The translations under genes and the position numbers were made by a program. Shown in pieces: positions 9,058-17,345 of a stretch of 64,000 nucleotides of DNA. Origin of the DNA: Nitrospira sp. CR1.3. GTDB taxonomy: Bacteria > Nitrospirota > Nitrospiria > Nitrospirales > Nitrospiraceae. Below the pieces are notes generated by a model. That model saw only the letters and a program-made list of their open reading frames with translations, was not told the origin of the DNA and did not search any database. Where the stretch lies: assembly GCA_014055525.1 (NCBI GenBank), contig WIAH01000016.1, positions 1 through 64,000 of the forward strand, in the 5' to 3' direction. How positions within the stretch are numbered: the first letter of the stretch is position 1; the number at the start of each line of letters is the position of its first letter.

Positions 9058-9303
9058 CTATCGACCTCTTCCTTTGTTCCGGATCGTCTTCGCGCCGCCG
9101 CCGATAAAGCTGAGGATTTCCACCCGATCCCCTTCCTGCAGGTTGCGCCGATCGAAGTCCTTCCGGTCCAGGATTTCCAGATTGAGCTCAACGGCCACCC
9201 GCTCGGTCGTGATGGCGAGTTCGCGCAGCAGATCCCCGATCGTTGTGCCGGTGCGAAGGCCCCGCGGCTCCCCGTTCACCTGAACCTGAATCGCATCGGC
9301 CAT
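9058..9303 (-). CDS. thiS: Sulfur carrier protein ThiS with C-terminal extension
   Basis: 81-residue beta-grasp carrier starting at [15 protein letters not shown] eight bases upstream supports this start over one 24 nt earlier. The usual end, FIGGG, is followed by 11 more residues ([11 protein letters not shown]). Known ThiS proteins end at the Gly pair, which is adenylated and then thiocarboxylated, so this tail would have to be trimmed first or the gene reads past a lost stop. Identity as ThiS is firm from position and fold motifs. Confidence 0.88.
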   Translation of the reverse strand: MADAIQVQVNGEPRGLRTGTTIGDLLRELAITTERVAVELNLEILDRKDFDRRNLQEGDRVEILSFIGGGAKTIRNKGRGR

Positions 9304-9399
9304 GGGCTTCATCCTAGGGAACCGCAAATCCGGTTGTCAACAAAGAGCCCGCGACATCCACTTGCCACCATGGAATAAGGCGCGGCACAATATCGTCCC

Positions 9400-9894
9400 A
9401 TGCCGATTCCTCAGAACAATCAGCGGATTGCCGCAATCTTTCGAGCCATGGCCAATCTGCTGGCCAGTCAACGGGCAAACCCTTACAGGGTCAGAGCATA
9501 TCGACGAGCGGCTGATTCGATCTCGGCCCTGGAGGAGGACCTTGCCGCAATCGGACAACGGCATGCCCTGGAAGGTATCGAGGGAATCGGCCGGGAGTTA
9601 TCGGAAAAGATCGAAGAATTTCTACGGACGGGAACCGTCCAGGCCTACGAAGCGTTAAAGACTCCTCTCCCCGATCATGTGAGAGACTGGTCCAGGCTCC
9701 CGGGACTGTCCGAGTCGCTGGTAGCCTATCTTTACGCTCGCCTGAGCATTACGACCTTGAACGACCTCGAACGGCTTGTCCGGTCCCATATGCTGCGAAC
9801 AGTCCCCGGGTTCACGGGATCGGAGGACCGCCTCCTGGAAGCGATCACGGACCTGCGGCAGCAGATCCGGACTACGAAGGACGGAGTTCCTTGA
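9400..9894 (+). CDS. Helix-hairpin-helix protein, PolX N-terminal-like
   Basis: 164 residues. Residues 1-80 match the N-terminal lyase-like domain of family X polymerases (QRIAAIFRAMANLLASQ, NPYRVRAYRRAADSI, HALEGIEGIGRELSEKIEEF), including a helix-hairpin-helix GIEGIG. A second HhH-like stretch (LRTVPGFTGSEDRLLEAI) is near the end. There is no polymerase or PHP domain, so it is probably a stand-alone DNA-binding protein. Its 3' end overlaps ctpA by 23 nt tail to tail. Confidence 0.75.
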   Translation: MPIPQNNQRIAAIFRAMANLLASQRANPYRVRAYRRAADSISALEEDLAAIGQRHALEGIEGIGRELSEKIEEFLRTGTVQAYEALKTPLPDHVRDWSRLPGLSESLVAYLYARLSITTLNDLERLVRSHMLRTVPGFTGSEDRLLEAITDLRQQIRTTKDGVP

Positions 9895-11242
9895 AGACCT
9901 TCCAGGTCTTGAGCATCTCCACGGCTTTCTGCAGCTGAACGTCCTGCTCGACCGATGAATCGCTCGACGCATCAGGCGGCGGACCGGACTGGCTGTTCCC
10001 GTTCTTGGGAGCCGCTTCCTCATGGCTCTTGCCGTTGGCGGAAGACTGCTCTTTGCCCGGCGGGGCGGCGATCGACGGCTTCGCGCCCTTCGCATCCGCT
10101 TCTTTCTCGCCCTGTTTGGTCTCGGCCTTTGCCACGGTCGTCGGTTGCTGCGGCTTCACGACGATATCGGGAGTAATCCCGGTTGATTGAATCGAGCGGC
10201 CTTTGGGCGTGTAGTACTTCGCCGTCGTCAGGCGCAGCCCCGACCCGTCGCCCAAAGGAAGAATCGTTTGGACCGATCCCTTGCCGAACGAGGTGGTTCC
10301 CACGATCACCGCGCGGCCGTAATCCTGCAGCGCGCCCGCGACAATCTCCGACGCGCTCGCTGACCCTTCATTGATCAGAATGATCATCGGCGCGTCCTCC
10401 ATCTGGTCCTTCCCTTTCGCGAACCATTCGTCCTTCTTGCCTTCTCGCCCCTTGGTGTACACCACGAGCTTGCCGTTCGGCAGGAATTGCTCCGACACTT
10501 CCACGGCAGCCGTCAGAAGCCCGCCCGGATCATTCCGGAGATCCAGAATGATCGACTGCATCTTCTGTTCTTTGAACTGCTTCAGCACGCGGCTGAGATC
10601 CCGCCCCGTAGCCTCCTGAAATTGCGTCAACTTGACATAGCCGATGTTATCCATCACCTTCGACTTCACGCTCTCGATCTTGATTGTGTCTCGCACCAGC
10701 GTAAACTGCAGCGGGTCGGCTGTGCCGTCGCGCTGAATCGTCAGATTCACCTTGGTTCCCTTAGGGCCGCGCATCTTCTGGACAGCGTCCATCAGGGTGA
10801 GATCTTTGGTCGTCTCGTCGTTCACTTTCGTGATGTAGTCTCCCGCCTTGATCCCCGCGCGATAGGCCGGCGTGCCCTCGATCGGCGCAATCACAGCCAG
10901 GCGGTTTTCTTTCACTCCGATCTGAATGCCGACGCCTCCGAACTCTCCCTTCGTTTCAACCTGCATCTCCTTGTACATCTCGGGTGTCATGTAGGCGGAA
11001 TGGGGATCGAGCGTCGAAAGCATCCCGCGGATCGCCCCTTGGACGAGATCTTTGACCTTCGTTTCGTCGACGTAATTTTTCTGAACCTGCGTCAGGACTT
11101 CGGAGAAGGTCTTCAGCTCCTCGTAGGTTTCCGTGGCATGGCCGGTCCGTTCCCATCCCTTGCCGATCACCACTCCGAATATCAGCGCGAGCCCGACCAC
11201 CGGGCCCAACATCCAGAATCGCCGCCGCGGATACTGTTCCAT
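9872..11242 (-). CDS. ctpA: S41 carboxy-terminal processing protease (CtpA/Prc family)
   Basis: 456 residues from the ATG at 11242, which I prefer to the in-frame TTG three codons earlier. Order: N-terminal membrane anchor (GPVVGLALIFGVVIGKG), helical region, PDZ domain (FGGVGIQIGVKENRLAVIAP), then the S41 domain with the catalytic Ser in NEGSASASEIVAGAL and Lys in TTSFGKGSVQ. A low-complexity linker rich in Lys, Pro and Ser (about 360-430) leads to a C-terminal helix. It cleaves periplasmic or cell-wall proteins after C-terminal recognition. Following ftsEX-envC suggests a wall or division role. Confidence 0.93.
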   Translation of the reverse strand: MEQYPRRRFWMLGPVVGLALIFGVVIGKGWERTGHATETYEELKTFSEVLTQVQKNYVDETKVKDLVQGAIRGMLSTLDPHSAYMTPEMYKEMQVETKGEFGGVGIQIGVKENRLAVIAPIEGTPAYRAGIKAGDYITKVNDETTKDLTLMDAVQKMRGPKGTKVNLTIQRDGTADPLQFTLVRDTIKIESVKSKVMDNIGYVKLTQFQEATGRDLSRVLKQFKEQKMQSIILDLRNDPGGLLTAAVEVSEQFLPNGKLVVYTKGREGKKDEWFAKGKDQMEDAPMIILINEGSASASEIVAGALQDYGRAVIVGTTSFGKGSVQTILPLGDGSGLRLTTAKYYTPKGRSIQSTGITPDIVVKPQQPTTVAKAETKQGEKEADAKGAKPSIAAPPGKEQSSANGKSHEEAAPKNGNSQSGPPPDASSDSSVEQDVQLQKAVEMLKTWKVFKELRPS

Positions 11243-11344
11243 AAGCCTCAATCCTTTCCTTCCTTACCGGACAGCCGAAGACCTGTTGGTTTCCTTCTCG
11301 TGAATGCAGGAGCCCCCGGCCTGTGGTGCTTTTGCATCATCCCG

Positions 11345-12532
11345 CTACCGTTTCGCCAACCATTGCAGCGGATCCACCGGTTCCGCTCCTTCGCGCAATT
11401 CAAAGTATAAGGTATTTTCGCCCGTCATGCCCGTATCGCCCGTTTCGCCGATGGCCTGGTTGGCTCCGACCTGCGCGCCCACGGTCGTCAGAATCTTCGA
11501 AGCATGGGCGTAGAGCGAGAAGAACCCGTTTGCATGATCAAGGATTATAACGAGTCCGTAGCCTTTCAACCAGTCCGCATAGACGACCGTCCCCGGCATG
11601 ACGGCATGGATCAGGCTTCCCTCGATGGTCCGAATCTCGATCCCTTTCCGCTGAACGTAGGTGTTGAACGTCGGATGCTTTTGGCGCCCGAAATATGAAA
11701 TGACGCTTCCGTCCGCCGGCCACGGCAAGGCTCCCTTCGATCCGCGGGGCAGATACCCGCCCGGCGGCGGTTTCGCCGCTGCCGCGCGGCGGCGCTGTTC
11801 CAATTCACGGAGCAGACTGTCGATTCGGGAAGCCGAGCGCTCGAGTTCCTGGAGCGCGCGTTCGGAGGATTCCTTTTCCTGAGTAATCTTCGTCAGGTAC
11901 AGTTTCTTCTCCTTCTTGACCGAATTCATTTCGTGCAGTTGTTTTTCCGTGCTCTGCTTATAGGACCGCATGCCGGCGCGGGCGGCTTCACGCTGCCGTT
12001 CCGCCTCCTCCATATGGTTGATATCGCTTCGATACGTCTCCATCAATCCGTAATCTCTTTCGGATACCGCGGAAAGATATTGGAGCCGGCGCTGAAAATC
12101 TCCATATGAACTCGAGGCCAGCAGCGTTTTCCAGTATCCGAATCGGCCCTCCATATATTGCACCCGCAACCGGGCCTTGATCGCATCCTGCCGCTGACGA
12201 ATGCTTTCCTCCAGCTTGGCGATCTGCAGGTTGATGGTCTCGATCTCCTGATCCTTCTTGCGCAGCTTCCGGCTGACTTCCTGATGGGCCTGCCGTACGT
12301 GGAGCACGCGCTCATCGAGCGTTTGAATACCCTGAAGAAGAGATTCCCGCTTCCTTCCAGCCTCGTCCGCTTGCCGGCGTTTCTCTTCGATCTGATCCTT
12401 CAGCTGCTCAAGCGCCTTGCGTTCCTTTTCGATCTTGTCGCTGATCGCATCGGCCGCCGCCCCGGACGGCATCGCAAAGCCGATTGCCAGGCAGCAGAAG
12501 AGTCCGGCCCGGATGACCGATGGACGCCTCAT
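11345..12532 (-). CDS. envC: EnvC-like murein hydrolase activator (coiled coil + M23)
   Basis: 395-residue exported protein: signal peptide (FCCLAIGFAMPSGAAADA), a long coiled coil of about 220 residues, then a C-terminal LytM domain. The metal-site positions look altered: RKGIEIRT replaces the HxGxD motif and YAHASKIL replaces the HxH region. That is the pattern of degenerate EnvC-type activators that switch on amidases rather than cutting. It overlaps ftsX by 4 nt, fitting the FtsEX-EnvC complex that couples cytoplasmic ATP hydrolysis to septal wall splitting. Confidence 0.88.
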   Translation of the reverse strand: MRRPSVIRAGLFCCLAIGFAMPSGAAADAISDKIEKERKALEQLKDQIEEKRRQADEAGRKRESLLQGIQTLDERVLHVRQAHQEVSRKLRKKDQEIETINLQIAKLEESIRQRQDAIKARLRVQYMEGRFGYWKTLLASSSYGDFQRRLQYLSAVSERDYGLMETYRSDINHMEEAERQREAARAGMRSYKQSTEKQLHEMNSVKKEKKLYLTKITQEKESSERALQELERSASRIDSLLRELEQRRRAAAAKPPPGGYLPRGSKGALPWPADGSVISYFGRQKHPTFNTYVQRKGIEIRTIEGSLIHAVMPGTVVYADWLKGYGLVIILDHANGFFSLYAHASKILTTVGAQVGANQAIGETGDTGMTGENTLYFELREGAEPVDPLQWLAKR

Positions 12533-13428
12533 GTCTTGGCCTCATCGAACCGGCGAAGCGAGACGAAGCTCCCCGCACAACCGAGGGCCATCCCCACGGC
12601 AACCAAGGCGAGACAGAGAGACAACGGGAAAAAGGCGACCAGATTATCCAGGCCGCTGAGTTTCCCGGTGGTGCGCATTTGCTGCCGGAACAGTTCGTAC
12701 AAGAACTTGAGCATGAGCAGTGAGAGGGCGCTCCCCAATCCCCCGAGCACGGCGCCCTCGAGGAGATAGGGGATGCGAATGAAGCCCGTGGTCGCCCCGA
12801 TCAAACGGAGAATGGCGATCTCGTCCCGGCGGGCAAAGAGGGTCAACCGGATGGTATTCGCGATGATCGTGACGGCCGCCGCCGACAGGATCACGCCGAT
12901 GCCGATGGCGACCAATTCGATGGAGCGAATCACCATAGCCAGAGCATCGATCCAGTCCTGATTATAATCGACTTTTGCGACGCCAGACAGGCGCTGCACC
13001 CGCTCCGACCAGCGCGTCACCGCGTCCGGAGAGCGAAAGGGAGGGCTGAGCGTCACAACAAACGACGCGGGCAAGGGATTCTGGCCGAGCCCCTCCAGCA
13101 AATGGGATTCTGAGGGAAACTGGGCTTTGAATTCTCCCAGCGCCTGCTCCTTCGAGACGAAATGCATTGCCGCAACGGCGCGGTCCCCGCGCAGCTGCTG
13201 TTCGATTGCGACCAGCGCGTCACCGGACGTTTGATCGTTGAGGTAGACCATGATCTTGATGTCGTCTTGCAGCCAACCGGCTGCCGCGCGCAGATTGACA
13301 TACAGCAGCAGGAAGATGCCGATGCAGGCGAGGGTGAAGGCTGTGGTGAGGATCGCCACCATGGTCGTCGTTCGATTCGTTCGCATGTTGGCCCAGGCTT
13401 CCCGCAGAAGATAATAAAGCGTTCTCAT
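12529..13428 (-). CDS. ftsX: Cell division protein FtsX
   Basis: 299 residues, four predicted membrane segments: one near residue 22-45, then about 165-190, 215-240 and 265-290. The extracellular loop after TM1 (residues 50-160) is the part that contacts EnvC-type activators. The FtsX domain motif RDEIAILRLIGATTGFIRIPYLLEG is clear. It overlaps ftsE by 4 nt and envC by 4 nt, so the three are almost certainly made together. Confidence 0.94.
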   Translation of the reverse strand: MRTLYYLLREAWANMRTNRTTTMVAILTTAFTLACIGIFLLLYVNLRAAAGWLQDDIKIMVYLNDQTSGDALVAIEQQLRGDRAVAAMHFVSKEQALGEFKAQFPSESHLLEGLGQNPLPASFVVTLSPPFRSPDAVTRWSERVQRLSGVAKVDYNQDWIDALAMVIRSIELVAIGIGVILSAAAVTIIANTIRLTLFARRDEIAILRLIGATTGFIRIPYLLEGAVLGGLGSALSLLMLKFLYELFRQQMRTTGKLSGLDNLVAFFPLSLCLALVAVGMALGCAGSFVSLRRFDEAKT

Positions 13429-14093
13429 GCCGACACCCGCTGTTCCGGCACCAGCACGCCCTGCGCGAGCGTGACAACCCGGCTATTGACTCTCCCCATC
13501 ACATGGGGATCATGCGTGGCCACCACCACGGTTGTTCCGCGCGCATTGATGAGCTTGAACAACTCGATGATTTCTCCCGTAAGCTCCGGGTCGAGGTTCC
13601 CGGTCGGCTCATCCGCCAGCAACACGACCGGACCATTGACGATCGCCCGGGCGATGCAGACCCGCTGCTGCTCGCCGGTAGACAGTCCGACGGGTAACTG
13701 ATCCCGTTTATGCTCGACCCCGACCGCGCGCAACGCCTCCGTCACTTTTCGCTTGATGTCGCCGGACGACACGCCCTGAACCAAGAGAGGGAGGGCGACA
13801 TTCTCGAAGACCGACTTCTTCGGCAGGAGGCGAAAGTCCTGGAACACCGTTCCCACTTTTCGCCGCAGATAGGGGATTTCCCGCTTCTTCAGCGACGTCA
13901 CGTTTCTCCCGTGCACAAAGACCTGCCCGTCGTCCGGCCGTTCCGCGCCGATCAGCATTCGCAGCAAGGTCGACTTCCCCGCGCCGCTTGGCCCCATCAG
14001 CAGGACGAACTCGCCCTTCTCGATCTCGAGCGTGACGTTCGACAGCGCGGGCCGCCGGTCGTAATGTTTTGAGACGTGAATCAGTTGAATCAT
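13425..14093 (-). CDS. ftsE: Cell division ATP-binding protein FtsE
   Basis: 222-residue ABC ATPase: Walker A GPSGAGKST at residues 34-42, signature LSTGEQQR and Walker B VVLLADEPTGNLDPE, all intact. Partner of FtsX at the septum. It begins 4 nt after yraN ends, so it may be cotranscribed with the trmD-rplS-rnhB genes upstream. Confidence 0.96.
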   Translation of the reverse strand: MIQLIHVSKHYDRRPALSNVTLEIEKGEFVLLMGPSGAGKSTLLRMLIGAERPDDGQVFVHGRNVTSLKKREIPYLRRKVGTVFQDFRLLPKKSVFENVALPLLVQGVSSGDIKRKVTEALRAVGVEHKRDQLPVGLSTGEQQRVCIARAIVNGPVVLLADEPTGNLDPELTGEIIELFKLINARGTTVVVATHDPHVMGRVNSRVVTLAQGVLVPEQRVSA

Positions 14094-14097
14094 GAGT

Positions 14098-14490
14098 CTA
14101 CCAGCGGAGGTCGTCTCCCGGCACCTCGAATGCGTTCCGGATATGTTCGATCTGCGCGGTCCTGGCTTCCGCGCCCTGCAGCAGTATGACGTCGAACCGG
14201 CAGAGTCGACCGCCGAGATGGTGCCGCGCCAGAAACAGGGACGCCAACTGAATCAATTTTTTCCGCTTGCGATGATGCACCGCCTCGATCGCTCCCCCGA
14301 ACTCCCCGGACCGGCGCGCTTTCACTTCGACAAACACGAGGACTCGTCCGTCTTCCGCGACCAGGTCAAGCTCCCCCATAGAGGATCGGAGATTTCTGGC
14401 GATAATGCGATAGCCTTTGCGGCTTAGATACGCCTCCGCCGCCGTTTCTCCTTCTTGCCCAAAGAGTCGCCGGGGGTCAAGGATTCTCAC
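14098..14490 (-). CDS. yraN: YraN/UPF0102 family putative endonuclease
   Basis: 130 residues from a GTG at 14490, four bases after the rnhB stop. A longer reading frame to 14661 would run through rnhB and is rejected. The restriction-endonuclease-like core is intact: RLFGQEGETAAEAYL, GYRIIARNLRSSMGELDLVAEDG and VFVEVKARR, i.e. the E-x-K of a PD-(D/E)xK site. The family is suspected in DNA uptake or processing of Holliday-type structures but is poorly characterised. It commonly follows rnhB. Confidence 0.88.
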   Translation of the reverse strand: MRILDPRRLFGQEGETAAEAYLSRKGYRIIARNLRSSMGELDLVAEDGRVLVFVEVKARRSGEFGGAIEAVHHRKRKKLIQLASLFLARHHLGGRLCRFDVILLQGAEARTAQIEHIRNAFEVPGDDLRW

Positions 14491-14494
14491 CGAA

Positions 14495-15184
14495 TCATCC
14501 GCTCCTGTCCATGAAGCGCATGCCGGTTTGCGCCCCGTCACCGGAAGCCAGGATCTGCGCGACCGGCGCAAAGGTGCGTCGATGAATCGCGCAAGGTCCG
14601 TGTTCAAGAAGTCGTCGCCGGTGCTCATCGGTTCCGTATCCTTTATGGGCCAGAAAGTCATACTCGGGATAGATCCGGTGATACTCCGCCATCAGTCGGT
14701 CCCGCGTGACCTTCGCAATAATGGAAGCGGCGGCGATCGACAGGGACAAGGCGTCGCCCTTGATAATCGAGCGGGCAGGGAGCCGGCAACCCGGAAGGGT
14801 GACGGCATCGATGAGCAGGCAGTCGGGCACGGGCATGACCGATGCGACAGCGCGGCCCATCGCCAGACGCGTGGCTTCCAGGATGTTCAGCCGGTCGACT
14901 TCTTCATGGCTCGCCGAACCGACCCCGATGCCGACGGCGCGTTCTTGAATAAGGGCGAAGAGCCGTTCTCGATCCGACTCAGTGAGTTGTTTGGAGTCGT
15001 CTACTCCGGCAAGACGACAACGGGCCGGCAGAATGACAGCGGCTGCGACGACGGGACCGGCCAAGGGCCCGCGTCCCGCCTCATCGAGACCGGCGATCCG
15101 GCGATAGCCGCACCGCCTGGCCTCCAGTTCAAATTCGTCGGTAGGTCCCACGAGTTGCCTACACCATCCAGGTTGACGGGGCAA
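14495..15184 (-). CDS. rnhB: Ribonuclease HII
   Basis: 229 residues. It removes ribonucleotides and RNA primers from DNA. The catalytic start motif IAGLDEAGRGPLAGPV and the later LIDAVTLPG and KVTRDRLMAEY with conserved Asp are present. The N-terminal 25 residues precede the usual start of the domain. It follows rplS by 32 nt, the common rplS-rnhB order. Confidence 0.95.
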   Translation of the reverse strand: MPRQPGWCRQLVGPTDEFELEARRCGYRRIAGLDEAGRGPLAGPVVAAAVILPARCRLAGVDDSKQLTESDRERLFALIQERAVGIGVGSASHEEVDRLNILEATRLAMGRAVASVMPVPDCLLIDAVTLPGCRLPARSIIKGDALSLSIAAASIIAKVTRDRLMAEYHRIYPEYDFLAHKGYGTDEHRRRLLEHGPCAIHRRTFAPVAQILASGDGAQTGMRFMDRSG

Positions 15185-15216
15185 CGGACCCTCGTGGTCG
15201 ACAGCAACGGGATGGC

Positions 15217-15648
15217 TTAGGCTTGCACCGGCGCAGCGGTCTCGACCGGCGTCTCCGCCGACTCCGCGGTACGCGAAGCAGCGGGCTGCGCCTTGCCCTC
15301 TCCCACGAATTCCCGGTCCTCTACCCTGGAGAATTTTCCCTTTTTCCCGCGGAGGTAGTAGAGCTTGGCCCGCCGGACCTTCCCCTGGCGCACCACATCG
15401 ATCTTGGTCACGATCGGCGAATGCAACGGGAAAATACGCTCGACGCCGACGCCGTACGACACCTTGCGCACGGTGAACATTTCCGTGTTCAGCGTCCCCT
15501 TGCGGGCAATGACCGCTCCTTCATAGACCTGGATGCGTTCCTTTTCCCCCTCGACCACTTTCACATGCACGCGCACCGTGTCCCCGATTTCAAAACGGGG
15601 AACCGATTTCTTCGTGAGTGAGCGTTGAACTCGTTCTAACTGATTCAT
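15217..15648 (-). CDS. rplS: 50S ribosomal protein L19
   Basis: 143 residues. The L19 core is clear ([59 protein letters not shown]). A low-complexity tail of about 25 residues rich in Ala and Glu extends past the usual length of about 115. It lies at the 30S/50S interface. It is 3 nt after trmD in the rpsP-rimM-trmD-rplS block. Confidence 0.97.
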   Translation of the reverse strand: MNQLERVQRSLTKKSVPRFEIGDTVRVHVKVVEGEKERIQVYEGAVIARKGTLNTEMFTVRKVSYGVGVERIFPLHSPIVTKIDVVRQGKVRRAKLYYLRGKKGKFSRVEDREFVGEGKAQPAASRTAESAETPVETAAPVQA

Positions 15649-15651
15649 GGC

Positions 15652-16434
15652 TTATCCCTCCTCCCCACATCGAACCGGCGTGGCAGACACGCCTTCGCGA
15701 ATAATGTCATCCAACAATTGTCGATCTTCTCGATTCAACACGCGATCTCTCAACAGATCCGGCCGGCGCTGATAGGTCATGCGCAAGGCTTCCTTGCGAC
15801 GCCAGATGCGGATCGCCTCGTGATGGCCGGACAGCAAGACCTCCGGGACCGCCATGCCTCGCACCTCCGCCGGTCTCGTGTAATGCGGATACTCCAGCAG
15901 CGATTCGCTGAACGATTCTTCGACGCTTGATTCGGGATCGCCCAGCACGCCGGGCACCAACCGCGCAGCGGCATCGATGAGGATCAACGCCGCAAGTTCC
16001 CCCCCGGTCAGGACGTAATCTCCGACCGAGATTTCTTCCGGCCGTAATGCCAGCCGGACCCGCTCATCGACCCCTTCGTAGTGGCCGCAGAGAATCACCA
16101 GCCGTCGCGAGTCTCCGGCGAGATTCCGGGCATCGTCTTGCGTGAAGGGACGCCCCTGCGGCGACGGAAACAGGAGACGGATCCGTTCGCCCTTCTGCTC
16201 ATAATTCGATTGAATCTCTTCAACTGCGCGCAGAATCGGCTCGGCCTTCATCACCATGCCGGCCCCCCCCCCGTACGGCACGTCGTCTGCGACCTTATGT
16301 TTGTCGAGCGCATACTCGCGGAGATCGTGCACCCGCACCTCCAGCAGGCCCTTGTCCTGGGCTCGCTTCAATATGCTGCTGCCGACGATCGGGGCGATCA
16401 TCTCAGGAAACAGCGTGATGACATCACAGCGCAT
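15652..16434 (-). CDS. trmD: tRNA (guanine-37-N1) methyltransferase TrmD
   Basis: 260 residues starting MRCDVITLFPEM; an upstream extension of the frame to 16491 is not used because it would lie inside rimM. SPOUT knot motifs are intact: DDVPYGGGAGMVMK, LCGHYEGVDERV and EISVGDYVLTGGELAAL. It methylates G37 of tRNAs reading CNN codons and prevents +1 slippage. It overlaps the rimM end by 11 nt. Confidence 0.97.
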   Translation of the reverse strand: MRCDVITLFPEMIAPIVGSSILKRAQDKGLLEVRVHDLREYALDKHKVADDVPYGGGAGMVMKAEPILRAVEEIQSNYEQKGERIRLLFPSPQGRPFTQDDARNLAGDSRRLVILCGHYEGVDERVRLALRPEEISVGDYVLTGGELAALILIDAAARLVPGVLGDPESSVEESFSESLLEYPHYTRPAEVRGMAVPEVLLSGHHEAIRIWRRKEALRMTYQRRPDLLRDRVLNREDRQLLDDIIREGVSATPVRCGEEG

Positions 16435-16960
16435 CGCGGTCCTCGACCATTCCCTCAATGACCCGCACGACCATCCGTCGTCGCGGCACATCGACGACCG
16501 TCACAAACTTCTTCGCGGCAGGGATCAGCACTTCGCGGGTTCCCTGGCGCACGACGAAAACATGGTGCCCGGGCAATTCCCACATGGCATCGATCAGACC
16601 CAGCTCATGACCTTCTTCATCCTCGACTTTCATCCCGATCAGATCGCATTCGTAAAATACGTCGCTCGGCTGCGCAGCGCTCTCACGGCGCGGGACTTGA
16701 ATCAGTCCTCCGCGGAGCGTGCCGGCTTCTTCCGGTGTCATGACTCCGGCGAATCGCATGATGTAACCTGAGCCGGCACGCCGCACATGCGTGACAGTCC
16801 GGTCACTCAACCGCCCCATCGGTCCCACAACGCTCACCGCGTCCAAATGGTCAAACCGGCCAGGCACATCGCTCAATGAACGGACCTTCACTTCCCCCTT
16901 CACGCCGAAGGGCCGCTCGATCCTGCCGATGGTGACGCGATCGTCCTGAGCAACCGCCAC
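16424..16960 (-). CDS. rimM: 16S rRNA maturation factor RimM
   Basis: 178 residues. The N-terminal RimM domain shows VTIGRIERPFGVKGEVKV; the C-terminal PRC-barrel shows FYECDLIGMKVEDEEGHELG and HHVFVVRQGTREVLIPA. It assists maturation of the 30S head with S19. It is 3 nt after rpsP; a KH-domain gene often placed between the two is absent. Confidence 0.96.
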   Translation of the reverse strand: MAVAQDDRVTIGRIERPFGVKGEVKVRSLSDVPGRFDHLDAVSVVGPMGRLSDRTVTHVRRAGSGYIMRFAGVMTPEEAGTLRGGLIQVPRRESAAQPSDVFYECDLIGMKVEDEEGHELGLIDAMWELPGHHVFVVRQGTREVLIPAAKKFVTVVDVPRRRMVVRVIEGMVEDRDAL

Positions 16961-16963
16961 AGA

Positions 16964-17248
16964 CTAGGCTCCCTTTTTCTTCGCCGCCTTCTCTGTTTCA
17001 AACTGCTTCCACAGTCCGGACCGGCGCAGCAACGTCTTGACCGTCACCGTGGGCTGCGCCCCCTGATGCAACCAGGTCAAGACCCGCTCCTGCTTCAGTT
17101 CTGGTAACCCCGCCTGCTTGAGCGGATCGAAGATCCCCAGGATTTCGAGAAACCGCCCGTCACGCGGTTTTCGCGAATCCGCCGCCACGACCCGGTAGAG
17201 CGGTCGCTTGTGTCGCCCTGTTCTCGTCAATCGTAAGTGAACGGCCAC
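16964..17248 (-). CDS. rpsP: 30S ribosomal protein S16
   Basis: 94 residues with typical S16 opening MAVHLRLTRTGRHKRPLYRVV and DSRKPRDGRFLEILGIFDP. Normal length with a short Lys-rich tail. First gene of the rpsP-rimM-trmD-rplS block. The palindromic repeat at 17268-17345 separates it from ffh. Confidence 0.97.
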   Translation of the reverse strand: MAVHLRLTRTGRHKRPLYRVVAADSRKPRDGRFLEILGIFDPLKQAGLPELKQERVLTWLHQGAQPTVTVKTLLRRSGLWKQFETEKAAKKKGA

Positions 17249-17267
17249 TGTGCTCCTCCTTAGTAAC

Positions 17268-17345
17268 TCAGGTTAAGGTTCAGGCTAAGGTTAAGGAAGA
17301 GCCCATTTTTTCTCTGAGCCTCAACCTCGACCTTGACCTTCTAGT
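17268..17345. repeat. AAGGTT-type imperfect palindrome between ffh and rpsP
   Basis: The left arm is built of repeated AGGTTAAGG/AGGCTAAGG units and the right arm of CCTCAACCT/CGACCTTGACC, so the element can fold into a long imperfect hairpin around a T-rich centre. A second member with the same composition is at 50621-50703. Here it fills the whole ffh-rpsP gap and may attenuate readthrough; that role is inference. Confidence 0.6.

Noticed and set aside
9304-9399. TPP riboswitch before thiS
   Set aside because: The gap is 96 nt and I see none of the conserved thi-box core (CTGAGA...) on the minus strand.
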